Assembly: GCA_009838735.1 (NCBI GenBank)
Contig: VXQZ01000046.1
Location: 1-59,374, forward strand
Reading direction: 5' to 3'
DNA from: Chloroflexota bacterium
Lineage (GTDB): Bacteria; Chloroflexota; Dehalococcoidia; Bin125
Length of the DNA: 59,374 bases
The notes beneath the pieces are model-generated. The model searched no databases, was not told where the DNA came from, and saw only the letters and a list, made by a program, of their open reading frames with translations. Positions 16,951 to 25,703 of the stretch are shown in pieces. The first letter of the stretch is position 1; the number at the start of each line of letters is the position of its first letter. The translations under genes were made by a program, and so were the position numbers.

Positions 16951-17537
16951 CCGTGCTTGCCGACCGTCCAGCCCGACTGGGCCAGGTGGGCGTCAGAGAA
17001 TTCGACCGCATCCGGCTCCAGCTCGTTCGCCAGGGTGTCGTTGAAGCGGTTGAGGAAACCGAACATCGAGATCACGCAGACGATCTCGACGATCTCGGAA
17101 TCCGACCAATGCATGCGCAGCTCGTCGAATTGCTCGTCAGTGGCGGCGTTGGGCACGCCGCCCGAGTCGCGGGCGACTCGCAGCGCGGCGCGCTCGGCGT
17201 CCGAGTACAGGTCGGAGGTCTCGAACGACCAGACGGCTTCGACCCGCTCATACGACTCACCGGCCAGCGTGTGCGCGAAATGGCCGGTGTGAGCCTGGCA
17301 ATACAGGCAGCCCGCCGTGCGCGAGACAACGTGCGCAATCAATTGCTTCAGTCCCGCCGGAACGCTGCCCTCGCGCATGATCGAGCCGAAGAACGGCTGG
17401 AACGCCTCCAGCACCCTGGGACGTCGTCCCAGTACATGGAACGACGTCGGTAGCGTGACTCCCGAGTCGCGCAGTTGTGCCAGGTACGGCGCTGCTTCGA
17501 TCAGTTCCTCGGTTGTGAGCGGTGTGACGCGGTTCAT
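16947..17537 (-). CDS. AhpD-like carboxymuconolactone decarboxylase family protein
   Basis: The protein has 196 residues. The alkylhydroperoxidase-D motif C77-LY-C80 with following histidines (QAHTGHFA) marks a peroxidase-like CMD protein with a redox-active dithiol. Members regenerate peroxiredoxins or act in radical defence. ATG 17537 has GGAGGACAAG directly upstream and overlaps the preceding methyltransferase stop by 4 bp, so the two are coupled. Confidence 0.9.
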   Translation of the reverse strand: MNRVTPLTTEELIEAAPYLAQLRDSGVTLPTSFHVLGRRPRVLEAFQPFFGSIMREGSVPAGLKQLIAHVVSRTAGCLYCQAHTGHFAHTLAGESYERVEAVWSFETSDLYSDAERAALRVARDSGGVPNAATDEQFDELRMHWSDSEIVEIVCVISMFGFLNRFNDTLANELEPDAVEFSDAHLAQSGWTVGKHG

Positions 17538-18400
17538 CTTGTCCTCCAGCGAATCAGCATCTGTTTCGGCTGGTCGGGCAGCGACCAGCCGCCATCGTGT
17601 TCTCTCAGCAGCTCGGCCACGGCTTCGCGCAGCGCGTTCAGCTTCTGCGAACCTTCCGACAACCATAGCCGTCTGCGTGCCCACTCCATCGCCTGCTCGG
17701 GCGTCTCGAACACGAAACGTTGTCGATCTCCTCGGCGTTCCAGTTCCCGCGCGTCAACCTGCGCGCCTCGCGACCCCAGAAGCTCGATGAACTCGCTCGC
17801 GCCGGGCAGGTGGACCTGCTCTTCACCGTGAACGGCAGGCCACACCTGCCAGAACAGCGACCCCGGCGAATGGTCGTACTGCAGGGCCACGCATTCGCGC
17901 GATGCCGCGCGCTCCATGGTGTCGAGAAATGCGCCCATCTGCTCGATGTCATAACCGACGTGCGAGATCAATGCGACATCCGCCATGCTCGTGATCTCGG
18001 GATCGTCGGAAGGCCAACGTTGATCGCGCAGGTCGACGTTGGTGATTCCGTGCTCGATCTGCAGGTTCGCCATTTCCGCCCGCATCGCCGGTGATGGCTC
18101 GATCGCAATGACCTTGCGCACATGCAAGGCAAGCGGCAGCGAGAATCGTCCGGCGCCCGCTCCGATGTCGACCCAACAGTCGTCCGCCCTCGAGATGTCG
18201 AGCAGCGCATCCAGCGCCGAATCGCCGATCCGCCGTGGGTCCGCCCGGAATGCCGAAGCCAGCGGACGATAATGGTCGCCGCCATCCCGTTCCTCGCGCA
18301 CGCGCTCCGCCTGTTCACGGTTGGCCGTCACCCGATCGGCCCAGGCTTGCGTCAATTCCTCTGCCGACGATCGGCGTTCGCTGGAGTAAACTTCGCTCAT
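17534..18400 (-). CDS. SAM-dependent methyltransferase
   Basis: The protein has 288 residues with a class I methyltransferase fold. Motif I is VDIGAGAGRFSLPLA near 77-91, an acidic end of strand 2 lies in VIAIEPSPAM, and later strands include DVALISHVGYDIE. The substrate is unknown. The ATG at 18400 has GAGGTGG upstream, located inside the divergent PAC2 gene, whose own ATG starts at 18399 on the other strand. The two start codons thus overlap at CATG. Confidence 0.88.
   Translation of the reverse strand: MSEVYSSERRSSAEELTQAWADRVTANREQAERVREERDGGDHYRPLASAFRADPRRIGDSALDALLDISRADDCWVDIGAGAGRFSLPLALHVRKVIAIEPSPAMRAEMANLQIEHGITNVDLRDQRWPSDDPEITSMADVALISHVGYDIEQMGAFLDTMERAASRECVALQYDHSPGSLFWQVWPAVHGEEQVHLPGASEFIELLGSRGAQVDARELERRGDRQRFVFETPEQAMEWARRRLWLSEGSQKLNALREAVAELLREHDGGWSLPDQPKQMLIRWRTR
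18387..18392 (+). promoter_or_regulatory. -10-like box for PAC2 gene
   Basis: TAAACT ends 6 nt before ATG 18399. It lies inside the start region of the divergent methyltransferase gene. A GGAG is present but 12-13 nt from the ATG, too far for a strong ribosome site. Confidence 0.4.
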
Positions 18401-19283
18401 GACCACCTCACCCGACCTCGAAATCGAGGAACTCCCCAATCTGACCGACCCAGTGCTGATCGTCGCCTGGGAGGGCTGGAACGACGCTGGCGAATCGGCT
18501 TCGACGGCGGCCCAGTACCTGATTCAGCAACTGGGCGCGAGGCCGTTCGCCACGATCGATCCGGAGGAATTCTACGACTTCACGGAAGCACGACCGATGG
18601 CGCGCTATCGCAACGGCGAGCGCTTCATCGCCTGGCCGGCGACCGAGTTTGTGCATCTACAGTCGCCCGAGGGCGGACGCGACGTCGTCGTCGGCATCGG
18701 GATAGAACCGCACTACCGCTGGAAGCGATACATGAGCGCGATGTCGGAGCTCGTTGACGCGATCGGGGCGAAGCTGATTCTCTCGCTTGGAGCGGTCGCG
18801 GCAGGGACTCCCCACACCCAGCCGGTTCACGTTCGCGGATCGGCCAACAACTCGGCGCTGGCCGAGCGCTACAACATGCATCCGTCGCGATTCGAGGGAC
18901 CTTCCGGTATCGTCGGCGTGTTCCACGACCACTGTCGCAGGCAGGGCGTGGGCGGAGTTTCACTCTGGGCGTCGGTGCCGCACTATCTGCCCGGCATCAC
19001 GAATCCGGTTGGCGCGCAGTCGCTGCTACGCGTGGTCAGCGATATGACCGGCCTCAGATTCGACCTGGAACCGCTTGAGCGCGGCATCCAGCGTTTTCAC
19101 GTCCAGCTCGAAGAAGCGCTGCAAGAGAACAGCGAGCTGCGCGACTACGTCGCCCGACTCGAGGCGAACAGCCCGATGCCGCGGGCTGAGCCGCAGCCGG
19201 AGGGTGAACTGCCCAGCGCCGATGCGCTGATCGCCGACCTCGAGGACTTCTTCAGACAAGGCGGCGACAGCAACAACAACTAG
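18399..19283 (+). CDS. PAC2 family protein
   Basis: The protein has 294 residues and belongs to the PAC2 (proteasome assembly chaperone-like) superfamily, as shown by LIVAWEGWNDAGESAS near the N-terminus, LGAVAAGTPHTQPV, and GVSLWASVPHYLPGITNP. Bacterial members sit in actinobacteria and Chloroflexota. Their role is not settled and may involve protein quality control. A C-terminal helical region near 225-250 could be a coiled coil. I see no proteasome gene here. Confidence 0.88.
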   Translation: MTTSPDLEIEELPNLTDPVLIVAWEGWNDAGESASTAAQYLIQQLGARPFATIDPEEFYDFTEARPMARYRNGERFIAWPATEFVHLQSPEGGRDVVVGIGIEPHYRWKRYMSAMSELVDAIGAKLILSLGAVAAGTPHTQPVHVRGSANNSALAERYNMHPSRFEGPSGIVGVFHDHCRRQGVGGVSLWASVPHYLPGITNPVGAQSLLRVVSDMTGLRFDLEPLERGIQRFHVQLEEALQENSELRDYVARLEANSPMPRAEPQPEGELPSADALIADLEDFFRQGGDSNNN

Positions 19284-19361
19284 GTTTCCTCTCGTGTCGG
19301 CACGAGCGCCTACAGTGGAATCCACGAGGCGACCGGGAATCGGATAGAGCGGTGGTGAGCG

Positions 19362-19823
19362 ATGTCGGATGTTGACCAGGTCAGCGACGACGATCGTCAG
19401 CAGGCGTCAGAAAAGAACCTCAACAAGATGTGGAAGTTCGCCCGCAATTTCGCGGAGAAGAGCGGGTCGTACCTGCATCCGCAGGAAGAGATCACCGAGT
19501 TCCTGGTCATCGGACTGGCCAAGCACATCGACGACTACGGCCGTCCGCTCTGTCCCTGCAACTTCTACGAGGACAAGGCAGAAGAGGTCAAGGAGTCGAC
19601 CTGGATCTGCCCCTGCGAGGAGATGCAGCGCTGGAAGTACTGCCATTGACTGCTGTTCTGCGATGAGGAAGGTCTTCCCATCACCGAGTATCTCCCCGAA
19701 GACCACGAGGGAATCCAGATCTACGGCGTACGCAAGGACCCGCACCCGGACAAGGGCCGTGCCCTCGGCCGCCTGGAAGAACAAAGCGGCCGCAAAATCG
19801 ACAAGCGCAAGCGCCGCGACTAG
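19362..19823 (+). CDS. Selenocysteine-containing ferredoxin:thioredoxin reductase-like protein
   Basis: Read to the first TGA this is a 95-residue fragment. Read through the TGA at 19647-19649 as selenocysteine it is a 153-residue protein ending at TAG 19821. The FTR catalytic-subunit signature is exact: C64-P-C66, 16 residues, C83-P-C85, 8 residues, C94-H-U96. In known FTR the first Cys of each CxC pair and related residues bind a [4Fe-4S] cluster, and the second Cys of the first pair plus the last Cys form the redox disulfide; here that pair would be C66-Sec96. After the TGA the frame is clearly coding ([20 protein letters not shown], then GIQIYG and [11 protein letters not shown]), as in FTR-like proteins. 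A SECIS-type hairpin follows at 19662-19682. It would reduce thioredoxin-like partners with ferredoxin electrons. SD GGTGGTGAG precedes the ATG. A possible -10 is TACAGT at 19311. A real nonsense mutation is the alternative. Confidence 0.85.
19662..19682 (+). promoter_or_regulatory. Putative bacterial SECIS hairpin (FTR-like gene)
   Basis: GATG, bulged A, GGAA, loop GGTC, TTCC, CATC folds into two perfect 4-bp helices with a one-base bulge. The loop starts 21 nt after the TGA and opens with GG. A GGUC(U) loop is also found in the E. coli fdhF SECIS recognised by SelB. Confidence 0.8.
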
Positions 19824-19888
19824 CCCGAACCGGCGGACTGCCACTACGCTCAAGAGAACGAATCGAAACCTCAACAACTGGACAGAGC

Positions 19889-20191
19889 ATGGCCCGAACC
19901 TCGAACGTTCACCGCGACCTGAAGCGCCGCAAGATGCACGCGAAGTACCAGGATCGGCGCACGGCGCTCAAGCAGCAGCTCAAAGAGTCGAACAACCCGC
20001 GCGAGAAGCAGAACATCCAGTTTCAGCTTCAGGCGCTGCCCCGCAATAGCTCCCCCACGCGACTCAAGAACCGCTGCGCAGTGACCGGTCGGCCCCGCGC
20101 CTACATGCGCAAGTTCGGCCTCAGCCGAATCACGTTCCGCGAAATGGCATCACTCGGCCTGCTGCCCGGCGTGCGCAAAAGCTCCTGGTAG
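19889..20191 (+). CDS. rpsN: 30S ribosomal protein S14, zinc-independent type
   Basis: A 100-residue long-form S14 with the C-terminal signature [20 protein letters not shown] and ending KSSW. The two-CxxC zinc ribbon of the short form is absent (a single Cys remains), so no zinc is needed. It stands outside any ribosomal protein operon. In several bacteria such stand-alone C-minus S14 copies are induced by zinc shortage; whether a zinc-ribbon copy exists elsewhere is unknown. A possible -10 (TACGCT, 19845-19850) precedes it. Confidence 0.96.
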   Translation: MARTSNVHRDLKRRKMHAKYQDRRTALKQQLKESNNPREKQNIQFQLQALPRNSSPTRLKNRCAVTGRPRAYMRKFGLSRITFREMASLGLLPGVRKSSW

Positions 20192-20255
20192 GTCTCCCTC
20201 CAAGGGGCCCTCGGAAGCCATCACCGCTCGATTCATTCCATTGACATCAATGTTG

Positions 20256-20277
20256 CCCGGACACCGCGGTGTCCGGG
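20256..20277. terminator. Palindromic hairpin after rpsN
   Basis: CCCGGACACC-GC-GGTGTCCGGG is a perfect 22-bp palindrome located 65 nt after the rpsN stop. There is no long T-tract after it. Probable terminator. Confidence 0.6.
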
Positions 20278-20308
20278 TTGCTCGCTCGGGACTATTTGAC
20301 ACCATTAC

Positions 20309-20336
20309 TTGCGTATTTTGCAAAGTTGTGTATAAA
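20309..20336 (+). promoter_or_regulatory. Possible promoter of the ferric iron transporter
   Basis: In an AT-rich stretch, TTGCGT and TATAAA are separated by 16 nt, about 70 nt upstream of the binding-protein start. The -35 match is weak. A short inverted pair TTGC and GCAA flanks the spacer and could be part of a regulator site. Confidence 0.35.
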
Positions 20337-20403
20337 CTGCGGCGGTAACGAAAATCCGGCTGTGACACGTTCACGCAGTCGATGATGCGAAAGAGAGTGG
20401 CGA

Positions 20404-21768
20404 ATGCCAACCTCCTACTCACGAGCGGCCAGGCTCCAGCTACCGCGTCTGCTGGTGGCGCTGATCACCCTCACGGCGTTGCTGGCTGGTTCGTTCGCTG
20501 CCCTGGGCCTCGCGAGCGCGCAAAACGCGCCAACCTTCGACGTCCGTGTGCGAGCGCAATTGCACGAAGACGGCCGAATCGAGTTCGGCCTCCGCGCTGA
20601 CGGCGAGGTTCTCACGCCGTCACGCCGTTTCCTGCCCGCCGAGCCGCGGATTGGTCGCGTCTACGTCAGCACGGTCGTCGAAAAGCTCGGCGTCCAGCTG
20701 CAGGTGATTGCGATTCGACGTGCCGACGGGAGCACCGAGTTCGGCATTCGCGCGGATGGCGAAACGGTCCTGCGCGGCCAGATCTTCCCGGCCGCCACTC
20801 GCGAGCTTCTCTGGCTGCAATCGAGCGTGGCCACGGTCGCTTCTCCTGAAGATGCCGGTGATTTGGTCATCTACTCCGGGCGTGGAGAGTCGCTGGTCGG
20901 TGGACTCATCGATCGATTCGAAGAGCAAACCGGCATCGACGTCAAGGTTCGCTACGGCAACACCGCAGCTTTGGCGATTGCGATTTCTGAAGAGGGCAGC
21001 CGTTCGCCTGCGGACGTGTATTACGGACAGGATGCTGGCGCGCTGTCATTCCTGGCTGAGGAAGCACTCGCTGCGCAGCTTCCGCCCGACATCAGGGCAA
21101 TGGTTGATCGCAACTTCCAGGACGACGATGGCCGCTGGATTGCAACCTCTGGCCGTGCACGAGTTCTGATCATTTCTCCGGACCGCGTGCCGAACCCGCC
21201 CGACTCCGTGTTCGATCTCGTCGACCCCGAATGGAAGGGCCGCATTGGCTGGGCGCCGACCAACGGTAGCTTCCAGGCCTTTGTCACCGCCATGCGCCAG
21301 ATTCACGGCGACGCTGCGACCGAAGAGTGGCTGCGCGGCATGATCGCCAACGACGTCAAGGTCTTCCCCAAGAACACACCGCAGGTTCAGGCGGTCGGCG
21401 ACGGGGAACTCGACATCGGCCTGGTCAACCACTATTACCTGTTCCGCTTCGACGACGACTGGCCGGCGGCCAACCACTTCACCGACTCCGGCAATGCCGG
21501 CGCACTGATCAACGTCGCCGGCGTGGCGATGCTCGAGGGCTCCTCGAACCGGGCGAATGCTCTGAGATTTATTCGCTTCCTGCTGTCGGCGGAAGGTCAG
21601 GCCTACTTCCGTGACCAGACAAACGAGTATCCGGTGGCGTCGGAAATTGATGCGAACCCGCGGCTGATCCCGTTGGACGAGCTCAACCCGCCGTCACTCG
21701 CGCTGACCTCCCTGTCGGACCTCGATGGCACGCTCGAGCTGCTCCGTAAGGTCGGTGCGTTGGAGTAA
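20404..21768 (+). CDS. Ferric iron ABC transporter substrate-binding protein with N-terminal repeat domain
   Basis: The protein has 454 residues. A signal peptide reaches about residue 39 (ASA). Two copies of a ~35-residue unit follow at 46-80 and 97-131, with the shared core EFG(L/I)RADGE(V/T)(L/V). The FbpA/FutA-like binding protein starts near 152 (LVIYSGRGESLVGGLIDRFE), with the paired tyrosines Y344-Y345 in NHYYLF that bind Fe(III) in this family. The repeat domain is not part of normal FbpA proteins. It is followed by permease and ATPase genes on the same strand. Confidence 0.9.
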   Translation: MPTSYSRAARLQLPRLLVALITLTALLAGSFAALGLASAQNAPTFDVRVRAQLHEDGRIEFGLRADGEVLTPSRRFLPAEPRIGRVYVSTVVEKLGVQLQVIAIRRADGSTEFGIRADGETVLRGQIFPAATRELLWLQSSVATVASPEDAGDLVIYSGRGESLVGGLIDRFEEQTGIDVKVRYGNTAALAIAISEEGSRSPADVYYGQDAGALSFLAEEALAAQLPPDIRAMVDRNFQDDDGRWIATSGRARVLIISPDRVPNPPDSVFDLVDPEWKGRIGWAPTNGSFQAFVTAMRQIHGDAATEEWLRGMIANDVKVFPKNTPQVQAVGDGELDIGLVNHYYLFRFDDDWPAANHFTDSGNAGALINVAGVAMLEGSSNRANALRFIRFLLSAEGQAYFRDQTNEYPVASEIDANPRLIPLDELNPPSLALTSLSDLDGTLELLRKVGALE

Positions 21769-21940
21769 CTCATCCTCGCCCTGGGAGCGGCAGCAGCGGT
21801 CGATCCAGGCAGTCTTCCAGGCAGCAGAGCGGCAACGATCGTTCCCGAGTGCTACCGCGACCGCGTTCATGACTCAGAGCGAACGCGGCGCCGTCGCGAT
21901 TGTTTCCTTTCATGCTGAAAAAGTCCGATAACCTCCAGCA

Positions 21941-23548
21941 ATGAGCCTGCTCAGCGAATCGGTCTCAGTGCCCTCCTGGCTTCGACTTCGCATTCCTGGA
22001 ATCTGGATCCTCGCGCTAGCCGGAGCGTCGGCAGCGTGTATCCCCCTGATCTACCTGATCGTTCGAGCAGCGGAGGCCGACGCGGAGACCTGGTCGAACG
22101 TGCTGAACGACGGCACCGCCCGTCTCCTGCTCAACACCGCAGGTCTAACGGTCGCCGTGACTGCCGCTTCTGCCGCCCTGGCCTTGCCGATCGCCTACCT
22201 CACGGAGCGCACCGATCTGCCGTTCGCACGCTGGTGGCGATCGATCACGATCATGCCCCTGGCAATCCCTTCCTACGTTGGAGCTTTCGCATTCATCATC
22301 GCGCTGGGACCCAATGGATCATTGCAGGATCTGCTGGCGCCGCTGGGCGTTGAGAGCATCCCGGAAATCTACGGATTCTTCGGCGCCTGGCTGACCCTGA
22401 CGTTGTTCACGTTTCCTTACTTGCTGATCGTAATTCGCGCCGGCCTGCGCGATCTCGATCCGGGGATCGAGGAGACCGCACGCTCCCTCGGCCATTCGGC
22501 TTGGAGCGCATTCTGGCGCGTTACCGTCCCCCAACTGAGGATTCCAATGGCAACTGGAAGCCTGCTGGTCGCCCTCTACGTGATTGCCGACTTCGGGGCC
22601 GTCTCGATGATGCGTTTTGACACCTTCACGCGCGCAATCTACGTCCGGATTGGCACGTCGTTCGACCGATCGAGCATTGCCGTGCTTTGCCTGATTCTGG
22701 TCGCGCTTGTCGCGGTGGTGTTGCTGGTCGACTGGTCGCAGCGGCGCAAGGCTCGCTATCACCGACTCGGCAGCGGCGCCGCTCGGATGCCCAGACTCGT
22801 CAGCCTGCGCCGCTATCGCTGGCCGGCGCTGCTCGCGATCAGCGTCGTTTGCGGTATCGCCCTGCTCGTACCCGTCGCCGTTCTGTTTCACTGGCTTTCG
22901 GTCGGCCTCCAGGGCGGAGAGACGTTCCCGGATATCTGGAGTGAGGCCCTCAACTCGGTGTACGCGTCCGCTCTAGCAGGTGCGGCGACGGTCGCGATTT
23001 CGATTCCGATTGCGATCGTCGTGGTCCGTCGCCCTGGATTCCTGGCTCGCGTCGTCGATCGGGCTTCCTACGTTGGATATGCGTTGCCAGGGGTCGTGGT
23101 CGCGTTCGCCCTGATCTTTTTCACGCTGCGCGTGACCCCCAGCATCTATCAGACAATCATCACGCTGGTCTTTGCTTACGCCGTGCTCTTCTTACCGCAG
23201 GCGATCTCGGGCTTGCGGACCTCACTGGTCAGGGTGCAGCCAGGGCTCGAAGAAGCGTCCCGCTCCTTGAACCGCTCACCGTGGCAGACGTTTTGCAGCG
23301 TCACGTTGCCGTTGATCGCCCCCGGCGTCATGGCGGGGTTCGCTCTGGTCTTTCTGACGACGATGAAGGAACTGCCGGCCACCCTGTTGCTTGCTCCAAT
23401 TGAATTCGACACACTGGCGACCAGCCTGTGGGGACACCAGGAGGATGTCTTCTTTGCCCGCGCTGCCGCGAATGGACTGTTGCTTCTCGGATGCGCGGCA
23501 TTGCCGATGATCATTCTGTTTGGGAACGACCGTGGCCTCCGCACCTGA
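21941..23548 (+). CDS. Ferric iron ABC transporter permease (two-module)
   Basis: The protein has 535 residues with about twelve membrane segments in two homologous halves, as in FbpB/SfuB. Each half has an EAA-type coupling loop: IEETARSLGHSAWSAFW and LEEASRSLNRSPWQTFC. It would move Fe(III) across the membrane. The gene follows the binding-protein gene by 172 nt of noncoding sequence and overlaps the ATPase gene. Confidence 0.92.
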   Translation: MSLLSESVSVPSWLRLRIPGIWILALAGASAACIPLIYLIVRAAEADAETWSNVLNDGTARLLLNTAGLTVAVTAASAALALPIAYLTERTDLPFARWWRSITIMPLAIPSYVGAFAFIIALGPNGSLQDLLAPLGVESIPEIYGFFGAWLTLTLFTFPYLLIVIRAGLRDLDPGIEETARSLGHSAWSAFWRVTVPQLRIPMATGSLLVALYVIADFGAVSMMRFDTFTRAIYVRIGTSFDRSSIAVLCLILVALVAVVLLVDWSQRRKARYHRLGSGAARMPRLVSLRRYRWPALLAISVVCGIALLVPVAVLFHWLSVGLQGGETFPDIWSEALNSVYASALAGAATVAISIPIAIVVVRRPGFLARVVDRASYVGYALPGVVVAFALIFFTLRVTPSIYQTIITLVFAYAVLFLPQAISGLRTSLVRVQPGLEEASRSLNRSPWQTFCSVTLPLIAPGVMAGFALVFLTTMKELPATLLLAPIEFDTLATSLWGHQEDVFFARAAANGLLLLGCAALPMIILFGNDRGLRT

Positions 23549-24641
23549 ATCCGCCGTCGACTCACCAGCGCTGCACGTCGACCGGGTCTCCAAGACCTTC
23601 GGCGACACCGTGGCCGTCCGCGAGGCGTCCTTCGAAGTCGAGCGCGGAGAGATCGTCGCATTGCTGGGACCGAGCGGATGCGGCAAGTCGACGACCCTGC
23701 GCGTCTTGGCCGGATTCGAGCATCCGGACGAGGGGGTGGTTCGGATCAACGGCGAGACCGCCGTCGACGCCTCAGTCTGGCATCCCCCCGAACGCCGACG
23801 GATCGGCATGGTGCCACAGGACTTCGCCCTGTTCCCGCACCTCAGCGTCGCCGACAACATCGGCTTCGGTCTGTCCAGTGGTCACCATGCATGGTGGAGG
23901 CGGCCGCTGCGCCGCTTGCGCGGCGTCGAAGCGCCGCCTCGGGTCCGGGAGATGTTGGAGTTGGTCGGCTTGGAAGACTTTGGCGAGCGGTTCCCCCATG
24001 AACTATCGGGAGGCGAAGCGCAGCGGGTAGCCCTCGCAAGAGCCCTCGCGCCGCAGCCGGCGGCCGTGTTGCTCGACGAGCCATTCAGCAACCTCGACCA
24101 GAACCTGCGCGCGAGCCTCCGCCTGGCGATGCGCAACATTCTCAAATCTGCCAACACGGCCGCGGTCTTCGTCACCCACGACCGCGAGGAGGCGCTCTCG
24201 CTCGCTGACCGTGTCGCCGTGATGCGCGATGGCACGATTGAGCAGATCGGTGCGCCCGACGACATTTACTATCGGCCGGGTACCAGATTCATCGGCACAT
24301 TCGTGGGCGACGCCAACATCCTGCCCGGCCAACGAGTCCGCGGCGGAGCGGAGACTGAGCTGGGATTCGTCATTCTCGGGAATCAGAGCGCGGTTGAGGG
24401 AAGCGACTCATTCGACATCCTGCTCAGGCCGGAACAGCTGGCGCTCAAGCCGACCGACCCCAGTGATCCCGCGAGTGCCAGGGTGATCAGCAGCGAGTAC
24501 TACGGTCACGATCAGGTTGTGCGCGTGCGTCTGCCCTCGGGCGCTGAGGTCGAGACCAGGTTGCGTACCGAAGTGGTCTGGCATCCCGACGATTCAGTCT
24601 CAGTCGTCGTGCTGGACGATGCCGTCGGCTTCCCTCGCTAG
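23532..24641 (+). CDS. Ferric iron ABC transporter ATPase
   Basis: The protein has 369 residues from GTG 23532; TTG 23520 is an alternative. Walker A GPSGCGKST lies at 46-54, the signature ELSGGEAQRVALARAL and Walker B AVLLDEPFSNLD follow, then the H-loop VTHDREEA. The C-terminal ~110 residues are a TOBE-like regulatory domain, as in FbpC. The loop after DNIGFGL has an unusual WWRRPLRRLRG insertion. It overlaps the permease gene, so the two are co-translated. Confidence 0.93.
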   Translation: MASAPESAVDSPALHVDRVSKTFGDTVAVREASFEVERGEIVALLGPSGCGKSTTLRVLAGFEHPDEGVVRINGETAVDASVWHPPERRRIGMVPQDFALFPHLSVADNIGFGLSSGHHAWWRRPLRRLRGVEAPPRVREMLELVGLEDFGERFPHELSGGEAQRVALARALAPQPAAVLLDEPFSNLDQNLRASLRLAMRNILKSANTAAVFVTHDREEALSLADRVAVMRDGTIEQIGAPDDIYYRPGTRFIGTFVGDANILPGQRVRGGAETELGFVILGNQSAVEGSDSFDILLRPEQLALKPTDPSDPASARVISSEYYGHDQVVRVRLPSGAEVETRLRTEVVWHPDDSVSVVVLDDAVGFPR

Positions 24642-24713
24642 CCGACCTGCGAGCATCGAGCCTTACCATGCCAACACCGGTGCGTCCCGGGGGACGCGGT
24701 CAGAGGGGTGCTC

Positions 24714-25691
24714 ATGCGGGTTGCATTGATGGTCGAGGGACAGAACGGACTCACGTGGGAACGTTGGCGTCACATCCTCCGGCTCGCCGACCGGCTTGAG
24801 TTTCCCTCCCTCTTCCGCAGCGACCACTACTTCACCGGCCCGATCGAGACGAGCCAGCAGGACAGCCTCGAGTGCTTCCTCAGCTTTGTCATGGCGGCTG
24901 TAGAGACCTCCAATCTGCGGTTTGGACCGATGGTCACGCCGGTCACGTTCCGCCGCCCGGTCGATGTCGGCCGGATGGCCGCGCAGATCGACCAACTCTC
25001 GGGCGGGCGATTTGTGATGGGCCTCGGCGCCGGCTGGAATCAGCCCGAGCACGACGCCTACGGCCTCGACTTTCCGCCGACCCGAGAGCGCTTCGACCGG
25101 CTCGAAGACGCGATCAACATGATGCGGGCGCTGTGGAGTCCGGGCCGATCCAGCTACCAGGGGCAGTACTACCAGCTCGACCAGGCGGATTGCTTGCCCA
25201 GCCCTGAGCCCGGGCGTCCGCCGATCCTGATTGGCGGAGGCGGTGAGAAGCGCACGATTCCGATGGCGGCGAAGTACGCCTCGGAGTGGAACTGCGTCTC
25301 GCTGACCCCAGAGGCGTACGGTCACAAGCGTGACGTCATGGCCCAGGCGTGCGAGGCAATCGACCGCAGTCCGGACGAGATCGAACACTCGATGATGATG
25401 TTCCACGCCGTCGGCACCCCGGAGCTGGTCGAAGCCGGGGGCAGATTTGCCCAGGGCATGTTCGGCCGGCCGGGACAACCGCTGGACGAGTTCCTGACCG
25501 AGTTCGGCTCGATGGGCCGCCTCGTCGGCGGCGCCGACCAGACCGTCGACGCGCTCGGCCGGCTCGCCGAAGCCGGTGTCGCCGAGGTGCAGTTCCAGCA
25601 CTTCATGTTCGACCGTGATGACGTCCCCGAGTTCCTGGCCCGCGACGTCGCGCCGCAGGTCGCCGGCATCGCCGTGGGCAGTCACAGCTAA
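24714..25691 (+). CDS. LLM-class flavin/F420-dependent oxidoreductase (1)
   Basis: The protein has 325 residues and a luciferase-like TIM-barrel. Family segments are FRSDHYF, MVTPVTFRRPVDVGRMAAQI, LSGGRFVMGLGAGW and PPILIGGGGEKR. It uses FMN or F420 and probably oxidises an organic substrate not identifiable from sequence. ATG 24714 has AGAGGGG upstream. A possible -10 (TTACCATG) lies about 45 nt upstream. It forms a run with the MBL hydrolase and two further LLM genes. Confidence 0.92.
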   Translation: MRVALMVEGQNGLTWERWRHILRLADRLEFPSLFRSDHYFTGPIETSQQDSLECFLSFVMAAVETSNLRFGPMVTPVTFRRPVDVGRMAAQIDQLSGGRFVMGLGAGWNQPEHDAYGLDFPPTRERFDRLEDAINMMRALWSPGRSSYQGQYYQLDQADCLPSPEPGRPPILIGGGGEKRTIPMAAKYASEWNCVSLTPEAYGHKRDVMAQACEAIDRSPDEIEHSMMMFHAVGTPELVEAGGRFAQGMFGRPGQPLDEFLTEFGSMGRLVGGADQTVDALGRLAEAGVAEVQFQHFMFDRDDVPEFLARDVAPQVAGIAVGSHS

Positions 25692-25703
25692 GGAGACCCC
25701 GAC

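Noticed and set aside
19362-19823. FTR-like gene as a simple nonsense pseudogene
   Set aside because: The stop is TGA exactly at the catalytic Cys codon, the frame stays coding afterwards and a SECIS-like hairpin follows; a random nonsense mutation would seldom satisfy all three.
20296-20301. TTGACA as the -35 box of the iron transporter promoter
   Set aside because: The only good -10 (TATAAA at 20331) is 29 nt away, too far; a weaker TTGCGT has the proper spacing.
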